Below the pieces are notes generated by a model that searched no databases, was not told where the DNA came from, and worked only from the letters and a program-made list of their open reading frames with translations. The position numbers and the translations under genes are program-made. Positions 36,027 to 42,876 of a stretch of 64,000 nucleotides of DNA are shown here, in pieces. Numbering within the stretch: position 1 is the first letter of the stretch; the number at the start of each line of letters is the position of its first letter. The DNA lies in contig JALWXN010000004.1 in assembly GCA_027078545.1 (NCBI GenBank), forward strand, positions 268,737-332,736. Reading direction: 5' to 3'. This DNA comes from Nitrososphaeria archaeon. Its GTDB lineage: Archaea > Thermoproteota > Nitrososphaeria > Geothermarchaeales > JDFR-13.

Positions 36027-38360
36027 GTGGAGAACAAGAGTGGATTGATGAGATGGCTAACAACTACGAATCATAAGGACATAGGGCTTCTATACTTAGT
36101 AACTTCGCTATACTTCCTAATGGTAGGAGGTACATTGGCTCTAACCTTCAGGCTACAACTAGCCTTCCCCCAAGCGGAGATTCTCAGCGCATCTGCCTTT
36201 AACCAAGCAATAACTATGCACGGACTTATAATGGTGCTATGGGCAATCTCTCCCTTCGCCTTCGCCTTCGCCAACTATATAGTGCCGATCCAGATTGGAG
36301 CTAGGGACATGGCGTTCCCTAGGCTTAACGCGCTTAGCTACTGGCTCTACTTATTTAGTGGCCTCCTAGCAGCATTATCGTTCTTCCTACCGGGTGGGGC
36401 CCCTGATGTAGGGTGGACCTACTACGTGCCATTGTCAACTCCCAAGTTTACCCCTCAGCCAGGTGTCACAGTCGCAGCTTTGGCATTAGCAATGCTGGTC
36501 GCTTCTGTGACCGTTGGTACGATAAACTTCATTGTTACGATTGCAACCTTGAGGGCACCGGGAATGGGCTGGTCTAAACTACCCATGTTTACTTGGGGGA
36601 TACTTTACACAGTGTTGCTTATGTTGTTCGCATTTGGGCCAGTGGCTGCAGGTTTCTTCCTACTAGCTATAGATAGAGTGTTTGGCACAGCATTCTTCAC
36701 CTCTCCGGAAGGAGGAGCCATACTATGGACGCACATGTTCTGGTTCTTTGGCCATCCCGAGGTCTACATTGTACTCGCTCCTGCTATCGGTGTTGTTGGT
36801 GATGTGATAGAGACCTTTACCAGGAAGCCTCTCTTTGGAAGGAAGTACATACTGATTGCTTTCGGAATAGCCAGCTTCATCAGCTTCATAGTATACGTTC
36901 ACCACATGTTTGCTACAGGAATCAACCCCATAATTAGAGAAGTGATGAGCATAACTACGGAGTCGATATCAGTCCCATTCGGCGTAATAATGCTGTCATT
37001 CATATTCTCGTTCTACAAGGCTAGGGTGAGGATCAGGACACCTCTGCTCTTCGCGATAGGATCCATAGTACTATTCATTGTTGGAGGCATAACGGGTGTG
37101 TTCAACTCCTCAATAGCTCTAGACAGGTTTATCCGTGGCACCTACTGGGTAGTTGCTCACTTCCACTACGCGATGGTCGGTGCGACACTCTTTGGACTTC
37201 TAGCAGCGATGTACTACTGGTATCCAAAGATAACTGGCAAGATGTACGATGAAAAGCTAGGTAAGATACACTTCGCCATAGCGTTCATCGGCTTTAACCT
37301 ACTATACTTCCCAATGTTCGTTATCTACGAGATGCCTAGGAGAGTAAACACCTACTTCGTAGAGGAATGGATACCGATGAACCAGTTAGCGACACTAGGA
37401 GGTTATGTCTTCGGACTTTCATTCCTAATAATGGTCTACAACCTTCTAAAGAGCCTCAAAACAGGGCCACCAGCTGGTAATAACCCGTGGGGTGCCTGGA
37501 CTCTAGAGTGGATGACAACCTCTCCCCCACCGCCACATAACTTCGACTTCGAGCCCATGATAAGTGGTAATCAGATCACCTTCTACACCAACGGAGGTGT
37601 GCCACATAAGCACATCGAGTATCACACCATGATGCCGATGTTGCTGTCTGTCTCACTGATGTTATCGTTCTTCGGTCTTATGATGTATACACCACTGTTC
37701 ATTATCGGTGCTGCGATGCTAGCAGCGGTATTGACCAAGTGGCTCATCGATGACATCTACGACAGATTCGTCATACCAGAGCCAGAAAACACTATGAAGT
37801 GGCCATTCGACCATATGAATAGGCTGAAGTTCGGTGTATGGATACTGGTAATTAGCGAGGCTATGCTATTCGCAGCTCTATTCGGTGCATATAGCTTGCT
37901 TAGAATCAACCTGATAGGTGAATGGCCGTATGGACCAGCGGTTCACGATGTTAGGCTGGGCGGTGTCAACACAATAATCCTACTGACAAGTAGCCTAACG
38001 GTAGTACTTGCAGTCGCATATGCTAAGATGGGTGACCAGCGTAAGATGCTGTACTCACTTGGAGCGACCTATGTCTTAGGCCTAATATTCCTCGGCCTAA
38101 AGGGCTATGAGTGGATGAAGCTTTATGACGAGGGCTTCACACTGACTAGTGATCTCCCATCATCGCTATACTATGTCATGACGGGCACTCACGCAGCGCA
38201 TATGATCGCGGGCATGATAGCGCTGTCATACATCATTGTGAAGGCATTGAGAGGAGTGTACAATGAAAAGAACTATGACGGTGTAGAGGCGTTCGGAATC
38301 TATTGGCACTTCGTTGACATTGTCTGGATATTCCTATTTGCGATCTTCTACTTGATGTGA
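36027..38360 (+). CDS. coxA: Cytochrome oxidase subunit I+III fusion
   Basis: 777 residues: subunit I (about 1-520) joined to subunit III (about 545-777). Subunit I has NHKDIGLLY, the heme ligand region HGLIMVLW, ARDMAFPRLN with the D-channel Asp and Asn, H243-P-E245-V-Y247 (CuB His, D-channel Glu, cross-linked Tyr), CuB pair YVHHMF and heme ligands HFHY. The Glu marks type A1. However, the K-channel lysine position (VPTGIK in most A-type) is I321 in VPFGVIMLS. The subunit III part has WILVISEAMLFAALFGAY and FGIYWHFVDIVWIFLF. The same fusion is known from Sulfolobus SoxM. Codons favour TAC over TAT, unlike rpoB. Confidence 0.96.
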   Translation: MENKSGLMRWLTTTNHKDIGLLYLVTSLYFLMVGGTLALTFRLQLAFPQAEILSASAFNQAITMHGLIMVLWAISPFAFAFANYIVPIQIGARDMAFPRLNALSYWLYLFSGLLAALSFFLPGGAPDVGWTYYVPLSTPKFTPQPGVTVAALALAMLVASVTVGTINFIVTIATLRAPGMGWSKLPMFTWGILYTVLLMLFAFGPVAAGFFLLAIDRVFGTAFFTSPEGGAILWTHMFWFFGHPEVYIVLAPAIGVVGDVIETFTRKPLFGRKYILIAFGIASFISFIVYVHHMFATGINPIIREVMSITTESISVPFGVIMLSFIFSFYKARVRIRTPLLFAIGSIVLFIVGGITGVFNSSIALDRFIRGTYWVVAHFHYAMVGATLFGLLAAMYYWYPKITGKMYDEKLGKIHFAIAFIGFNLLYFPMFVIYEMPRRVNTYFVEEWIPMNQLATLGGYVFGLSFLIMVYNLLKSLKTGPPAGNNPWGAWTLEWMTTSPPPPHNFDFEPMISGNQITFYTNGGVPHKHIEYHTMMPMLLSVSLMLSFFGLMMYTPLFIIGAAMLAAVLTKWLIDDIYDRFVIPEPENTMKWPFDHMNRLKFGVWILVISEAMLFAALFGAYSLLRINLIGEWPYGPAVHDVRLGGVNTIILLTSSLTVVLAVAYAKMGDQRKMLYSLGATYVLGLIFLGLKGYEWMKLYDEGFTLTSDLPSSLYYVMTGTHAAHMIAGMIALSYIIVKALRGVYNEKNYDGVEAFGIYWHFVDIVWIFLFAIFYLM

Positions 38361-38367
38361 GGTGAGA

Positions 38368-38655
38368 ATGATGGCGAAGGAGCCAATAAACCTATATGTT
38401 GGTGTTTGGGGGCTGCTGGTAGGGCTCACGATACTTGAGATATTCATGGTACTGGTGGAGATGCCGATCATACTGCTAATAACAGGTGTGCTACTCCTAG
38501 CAGGTGTGAAGGCGGGATTCGTAGCACTATTCTACCAGCACCTAAAATGGGACGACGTAGCAATATCATGGTTCTACCTAATGGCCCTATTCTTTGCACT
38601 ATTCATCGTAATGGTCTGGACAGGTGGATCGGCGGTCTGCCAGGTGGAAATATGA
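38368..38655 (+). CDS. Cytochrome oxidase subunit IV-like membrane protein
   Basis: About 95 residues with three transmembrane helices and the prokaryotic subunit IV pattern GVKAGFVALFYQHLKWD. It probably stabilises the oxidase; it has no metal site. A GAGGTG ribosome-binding site at 38357-38362 supports ATG 38368 or 38371. The stop overlaps the next ATG (ATGA). Confidence 0.85.
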   Translation: MMAKEPINLYVGVWGLLVGLTILEIFMVLVEMPIILLITGVLLLAGVKAGFVALFYQHLKWDDVAISWFYLMALFFALFIVMVWTGGSAVCQVEI

Positions 38656-39134
38656 GGGGGGTCATCATCACACTAGTAGCAATAGCTCTAATCATCGATC
38701 TAGCGATAATAGCGGTATTGGTATTCGATCTCCAACCACCACTCCGCGGAGGTGCAACCGTCACAATAACCCCAGACTATGAGATAACGGTCTATGGAGG
38801 GGAGACCAACATAAATGGTCAAGTGGCGTACGCATATGGACTATCCCCCGACAACCTTACAGTACCAGGCCCCTCATTCGAGTTTAAACGTGGCGATGTT
38901 GTAGGCTTCACTTTTGTGAATGTGGGGAACCTCCCACATACATTCTCATTAGTCCCCAGAGTTGACCCTGCCAATCCAGAGATTATCGACGACTATGATA
39001 CGGGACAGATTGAAGGAGGTGGTCAGGGGAGAGTTGTTGTACAGTTCAATCAGGTGGGTACACTGAACTATCAATGTGTGGTGCCAGGTCACGCTGCTCT
39101 GGGGATGTGGGGGAATATAACGGTAACTGAGTAG
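38652..39134 (+). CDS. Membrane-anchored blue copper protein (cupredoxin)
   Basis: 160 residues. An N-terminal hydrophobic helix (about 4-25) anchors it outside the membrane; the rest is a cupredoxin with type 1 copper ligands H96 (GNLPHTF), C142, H147 and M152 (YQCVVPGHAALGMWG). In aerobic archaea such proteins (sulfocyanin, halocyanin, plastocyanin-like) carry electrons to the terminal oxidase, and the 4-base overlap with the subunit IV gene fits that role. The family within cupredoxins is not certain. Confidence 0.9.
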   Translation: MRGVIITLVAIALIIDLAIIAVLVFDLQPPLRGGATVTITPDYEITVYGGETNINGQVAYAYGLSPDNLTVPGPSFEFKRGDVVGFTFVNVGNLPHTFSLVPRVDPANPEIIDDYDTGQIEGGGQGRVVVQFNQVGTLNYQCVVPGHAALGMWGNITVTE

Positions 39135-39169
39135 TATTAACCAGTAAATACAGTAACATATCCCAACAT

Positions 39170-39207
39170 CTTTTTATTCCTATACTGACTCTGGTGAGGG
39201 GAGAGCC
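39170..39207 (+). promoter_or_regulatory. Promoter of the SCO/propeller gene
   Basis: CTTTTTATTCC (39170-39180) is a TATA-like element about 30 bases before ATG 39208. GGTGAGGGGAG (39194-39204) is a strong ribosome-binding site. The 73-base gap after the cupredoxin gene thus probably starts a separate transcript. Confidence 0.45.
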
Positions 39208-40695
39208 ATGAACAAGTTTGTTTTGGTGGTTCTACTTCTGATCACTCTGATAGTTTCGACTGTTGTGGGTATAGTCTTAGTGTTCTTTCCACAGTACTCG
39301 CCCTTGACGGGTGGTTTTACCGGAAACCAGTACATAAACCAGCCTCCAGCCGCCGACTTCACCTTAACCATGATAAATGGCACTAAGTTCAGGTTGAGTG
39401 ACTATGCTGGAAAGGTTATAGTCATCTCCTTCATCTACTCTCATTGCCCTGACATATGCCCAGCTATAACCTCTGGATTTGCAGAGATAGGTGATATTTT
39501 GGAGGCTGAAGGAATTCTGGGAGATGCCATCCTTGTTCTCATACCTGTTGACTACCCGGGTGGCTATGTTGTTGCCGCCACGACTGATAGTCTTTACTAC
39601 TTGAATTATAGTGGTGTCCCCGAGTGGAAGATAGAGTTGGACTATATACCCATGGGGGTAGAGATGTCCCAGGATGCAGGGAGGATTGTGACATGGAGCG
39701 ATGACACGGTATACATATATGATAGAGACGGCTCTCTACTTACAAGGTTCCTATATCCAGATGGTATTAGCGACGTGTTCGTATCGGGTGCGGGTCTATT
39801 CATCGCTGTAGCATCAGGAAACGTTGTCGACATATATATAGAGGTTTCAGAGGGGCTTGAATATTCATACAACAAGTATTCTTCGGTCATCCTAGATAGC
39901 GATGTAGTTGGTCTGGGAGCAACAACAAATGGCACATACATATACACTGTCACTACAGACGGACTTCTATATAGGATATACAATGGTGAGGTGGATGCCA
40001 ACATAAGTGTTATTAACAAGACTGTGGTCTGGGGGGATATTGCGTATAGCGGGTCTGTGGCGCTCCTAGCGACGAATGATTCGCTCTACATGTACAACGT
40101 ACTTTCCAACTCACTGATAGAGCTTCCGTTTTCACCTGATACTGTGATTGACTATGATATATCCCAAACTGGAGACTATGTTGCCTTAGTAACAGTTGAC
40201 GGGGTTTACCTACTAAACGACGACGGTGAGGAGGTTTGGGTTAGACCTACAAGTGCCTCTAGTGTGTCCATATCTGGTGACAATTATTTCGTATCTATAT
40301 CCGAGGGAAATAGGGTGTACAGGCTGGATATTAACGGAACTGTTCAGTGGGAAACATCTATTGAAAGCGATGTCATGTTTGTGGATGTCACTATGGAGAG
40401 GGACTCGCCTAGAAGGCTGAAGGAGTGGAGTGAGATCTACGATGCGGAACAGACAATATTCCTATATGGATCTTACAAGACATTGTCAAGGATTTGGTCG
40501 AACTACGGAATAGCTGTTGCATATGTCGATGTGGATGATCCAGCTACATCATATCTTGTGGCTCATACTGGGATGGTATATATCATAGATAAGGAGTTTA
40601 AGGTTAGAATCTTCTTCATAGGGGCTCCACCGCAGTGGAGCGCGTCTGACGTGGTTAATGATGTAATGATACTTGTCAAGGAGGAGGTGGAATAG
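39208..40695 (+). CDS. SCO-type copper chaperone interrupted by a seven-repeat beta-propeller
   Basis: 495 residues. Residues 1-28 are a membrane anchor. Residues 45-104 are the first half of an SCO/SenC thioredoxin fold: FTLTMINGTKFRLSDYAGKV and YSHCPDICP with copper ligands C80 and C84. About residues 105-388 are an insertion with seven similar beta repeats starting near 118, 158, 196, 242, 282, 322 and 358 (for example GRIVTWSDDTVYIYDRDG, GDYVALVTVDGVYLLNDDG). The SCO fold resumes at FVDVTMERDSPRRLKEW (391-407) and has the third ligand H453 in VAHTGMVYIIDKEF. SCO proteins deliver copper to CuA, and the oxidase subunit II gene is 4 kb upstream. The propeller's partner is unknown. Confidence 0.88.
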   Translation: MNKFVLVVLLLITLIVSTVVGIVLVFFPQYSPLTGGFTGNQYINQPPAADFTLTMINGTKFRLSDYAGKVIVISFIYSHCPDICPAITSGFAEIGDILEAEGILGDAILVLIPVDYPGGYVVAATTDSLYYLNYSGVPEWKIELDYIPMGVEMSQDAGRIVTWSDDTVYIYDRDGSLLTRFLYPDGISDVFVSGAGLFIAVASGNVVDIYIEVSEGLEYSYNKYSSVILDSDVVGLGATTNGTYIYTVTTDGLLYRIYNGEVDANISVINKTVVWGDIAYSGSVALLATNDSLYMYNVLSNSLIELPFSPDTVIDYDISQTGDYVALVTVDGVYLLNDDGEEVWVRPTSASSVSISGDNYFVSISEGNRVYRLDINGTVQWETSIESDVMFVDVTMERDSPRRLKEWSEIYDAEQTIFLYGSYKTLSRIWSNYGIAVAYVDVDDPATSYLVAHTGMVYIIDKEFKVRIFFIGAPPQWSASDVVNDVMILVKEEVE

Positions 40696-40727
40696 ATCCT
40701 TTCTTTCTTTATACTTTTCTATATCCT
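40696..40727 (+). terminator. T-rich terminator between convergent genes
   Basis: CTTTCTTTCTTTATACTTTTC immediately follows the SCO stop. Runs of T on the coding strand are the usual archaeal intrinsic stop signal. It reaches into the last codons of the convergent CPSCG membrane protein. Confidence 0.4.
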
Positions 40728-41411
40728 TACTTTCCCTGCTACATAGATCATTACAGCTATGTTGATTATGATACCTATGACAAGTAGGCTGTTTAACAGG
40801 TTTACATATAATGCTGATACTCCTAAAAGGGTGCCTGTAGAGGATGATACTATCACTCCTGCCACTGTCATTAGGGCTGTGAATCCACATGAAGGGCATG
40901 ACACTGCTGCTGATGCCGCTGTGGAGACTCCCACTACGCTCAGTGTTGTGGCTAGTCCTGAGGTACCAGCCTCGGCTCTACACTTACCCTTCATAGTCTT
41001 GTTATAGAACCATATTATTGTGAATACCATGGCTGATACTATCGAGACTGCTAATATAAGCGCCATTGTAAGTGGGCTGAAGGTGACTAGCCAGTATGTC
41101 TTCCCAGTTAGGAATCCTGGATTGTTGTTCAGGAAGTAATCGTTGAACTCTAGGCCATACCATATCAAGACGCCCCTAGGTATCTCCATGTTAGGCGTTG
41201 GGTATGTTATCTCCTTGGGAGGGTCTCCAAACCCATATATGACGCTAGTATTGCCTGTAAAGATGATCTGCACGGCTAGGGGGGTCAGGAAATTGATTAT
41301 GAAGAGTATGGATAGTGCTAATGCGAAGAAGCGTGGATGCCTAGTGAGGCTATGTACCAAAACGTTGAAGGTATGGATAAGCCTCCTCATCTCTCTAGTT
41401 ATCGTAATCAT
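40719..41411 (-). CDS. Polytopic membrane protein with an intramembrane CPSCG motif
   Basis: I do not recognise the family. About 230 residues: transmembrane helix near 27-50, a 60-residue external loop (ITYPTPNMEIPRGVLIWYG), then four helices. AVSCPSCGFTALMTV lies at the start of the fourth helix, and an upstream cytoplasmic loop has a single Cys (KGKCRAEAG). CxxC at a membrane edge next to oxidase assembly genes suggests metal or thiol handling for cytochrome oxidase, which is inferred from position only. ATG 41411 is chosen; a TTG at 41438 would add nine residues. Confidence 0.75.
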   Translation of the reverse strand: MITITREMRRLIHTFNVLVHSLTRHPRFFALALSILFIINFLTPLAVQIIFTGNTSVIYGFGDPPKEITYPTPNMEIPRGVLIWYGLEFNDYFLNNNPGFLTGKTYWLVTFSPLTMALILAVSIVSAMVFTIIWFYNKTMKGKCRAEAGTSGLATTLSVVGVSTAASAAVSCPSCGFTALMTVAGVIVSSSTGTLLGVSALYVNLLNSLLVIGIIINIAVMIYVAGKVRI

Positions 41412-41491
41412 AGGTGTAGGAATATTAATGTTTAGCAATTCATGTATATGTATCCATGGGTGCCGGGATGCCCGAGTGGACCAAGGGGTCG

Positions 41492-41505
41492 CCGCATCGG
41501 CCTAG
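41492..41505 (+). other. tRNA-Ser intron 1 (14 nt, position 29/30)
   Basis: A very short non-canonical intron. Central helix GGGT (41486-41489) pairs with GCCT (41500-41503) using two G-U pairs; a 2-bp intron stem closes a 3-nt loop. The position is the same as intron 1 of tRNA-Lys in this window. Confidence 0.75.
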
Positions 41506-41513
41506 GCCTTGAG

Positions 41514-41525
41514 GGCTCTCGGGAT
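41514..41525 (+). other. tRNA-Ser intron 2 (12 nt, position 37/38)
   Basis: Minimal canonical-site intron. Central helix CTTG (41508-41511) pairs with CGGG (41520-41523) with two G-U pairs, leaving a bulge-helix-loop rather than a full bulge-helix-bulge. Confidence 0.75.
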
Positions 41526-41608
41526 AGCCGATGGGGCTCCGCCCCGCGTGGGTTCGAATCCCACTCCCGGCGCCAGGTTCCTAACTCCCTCCTTTAATTC
41601 CACCTTTT

Positions 41609-42595
41609 GTGGAAAGATTATTCCTAATGAGCATGGTCTATCTGCTCGTCGTGGCTGCCTCGGCCCTATCTAGCCTGGTCCACTTCCTATACTTCCTGAT
41701 GGCACGGGATAGGTTCGTGGCTAGGGATGTGTTCAAGCCTGAGGAGACCAGTGTGGTTGACTGGGGAGGTATTCCCCTATACTTTTCGGTATTATCATCG
41801 CTAATATTGTTCCATGTCTTCGGATTCTTGGATCTGGTTACTGTACTGGGGGTGTCTCTATCACTTAGCATCGGCTTCATATCCGGCCTGGTGGATGATA
41901 TACTGCCTTCCCTACCAGGGTATTTCAAGCCACTCACAACTGCTCTTGCCGCTGTACCCCTAATCCTCCTAGGCCTATACACGCCCCAGCTCAGGATTTT
42001 CGACGGCTATGTATATAGCCTCCCCATCATATATCCACTCCTCATGCTGGGCGGCTTCGCGATCTCAGCCAATGCCGTGAACATGCTGGATGTCATCAAT
42101 GGATCCGCCTTGATCGGGAGCTTCATAGTTGTCTATACTGCTTCGATGGCCGCCGCCCTGGCAGGTTCTACACCCGTGGTTCCTCTTATATTCCTCTCCT
42201 GTATGGTCCCCCTTGCATATCTAAATATGTATCCTGCTAGGATGTTCCTTGGGAATAGTGGGGCTTTGATGCTCGGCGTTATGATAGGCGTCTCGGCGGT
42301 GTTACTGGGTGTCGAGACTGTGGTGATGTTCTCGATGTATCCCTTCCTTGTCAACGGCCTGTTCTACCTGATAAGGTTTAGGGGGTTCCTAGAGAGGCGT
42401 AGGCATGGATACCGTGTCGCTGCTCTTGGTGGTGATGGGCTGATCCATGACATGTGTGAGGAGGGGGCTCCACTAGTTCTTCTCAAGTATCTAGTCGCCT
42501 CTAGGCCGAAGTCGGAGCTCAGGGTTTTGTACGAGATAATCCTGCTATTCATATTCTCCTCGTTGGTGGGCCTAGCTATATACCTCGGGATGTAG
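41609..42595 (+). CDS. Polyprenyl-phosphate sugar-1-phosphate transferase (MraY/WecA/Alg7 family)
   Basis: Integral membrane enzyme with about ten helices that moves a sugar-1-phosphate, typically GlcNAc-1-P, from UDP-sugar to dolichyl phosphate, a first step of N-glycan assembly (AglH-like). Family motifs: SGLVDDILPSLPG, ANAVNMLDVINGSA, and PARMFLGNSGALMLG, all on cytoplasmic loops. 328 residues with GTG 41609; ATG 41627 or 41633 are alternatives because no Shine-Dalgarno motif is seen. Downstream glmS makes the precursor of UDP-GlcNAc, which fits this donor. Confidence 0.88.
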   Translation: MERLFLMSMVYLLVVAASALSSLVHFLYFLMARDRFVARDVFKPEETSVVDWGGIPLYFSVLSSLILFHVFGFLDLVTVLGVSLSLSIGFISGLVDDILPSLPGYFKPLTTALAAVPLILLGLYTPQLRIFDGYVYSLPIIYPLLMLGGFAISANAVNMLDVINGSALIGSFIVVYTASMAAALAGSTPVVPLIFLSCMVPLAYLNMYPARMFLGNSGALMLGVMIGVSAVLLGVETVVMFSMYPFLVNGLFYLIRFRGFLERRRHGYRVAALGGDGLIHDMCEEGAPLVLLKYLVASRPKSELRVLYEIILLFIFSSLVGLAIYLGM

Positions 42596-42603
42596 GGTGG
42601 TGT

Positions 42604-42831
42604 ATGGTGTCTCGGGAAGTGTTGCATCTATCGGGTCTACTCATACTTATGGCGGCTATATTCGTGGCAAGTGTACCTATTCTCTGGAGCATCGCTAGGA
42701 TGGAGCTACTCCCCCAGAGGGTCTTGGACCAGGCTGTCAAGGCCTTGATACACCTCCTATACCTCTACCTCTATGCCAGGCTCTTCAGCTTTCTCTATAG
42801 GCGTAGCTATGAGTCCCTATCGAGGTGCTAG
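42604..42831 (+). CDS. Small membrane protein, two transmembrane segments
   Basis: 75 residues, family not recognised. Hydrophobic segments at about 8-29 and 45-62, with a basic tail (YRRSYESLSR). It starts 8 bases after the sugar-phosphate transferase with a GGTG motif just before ATG and ends 45 bases before glmS, so it belongs to this operon. It may be a partner of the transferase. Confidence 0.6.
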   Translation: MVSREVLHLSGLLILMAAIFVASVPILWSIARMELLPQRVLDQAVKALIHLLYLYLYARLFSFLYRRSYESLSRC

Positions 42832-42876
42832 CCTAATTTTAGGGCCTCCTCTATGATTATTCTGTAGGTGCCTATA

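Larger units (their letters stand above)
41462..41575 (+). tRNA. tRNA-Ser(TGA) with two introns
   Basis: Acceptor GCCGGGA (41462-41468) pairs with TCCCGGC (41565-41571); discriminator G as in archaeal tRNA-Ser; CCA encoded (41573-41575). Long variable arm GGGGC-TCC-GCCCC (41533-41545) marks class II. T arm GTGGG-TTCGAAT-CCCAC. Removing 41492-41505 and 41514-41525 gives anticodon arm TCGGC-CTTGAGA-GCCGA with anticodon TGA. Without splicing no 7-nt loop with a Ser anticodon and U33 exists. Confidence 0.88.
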
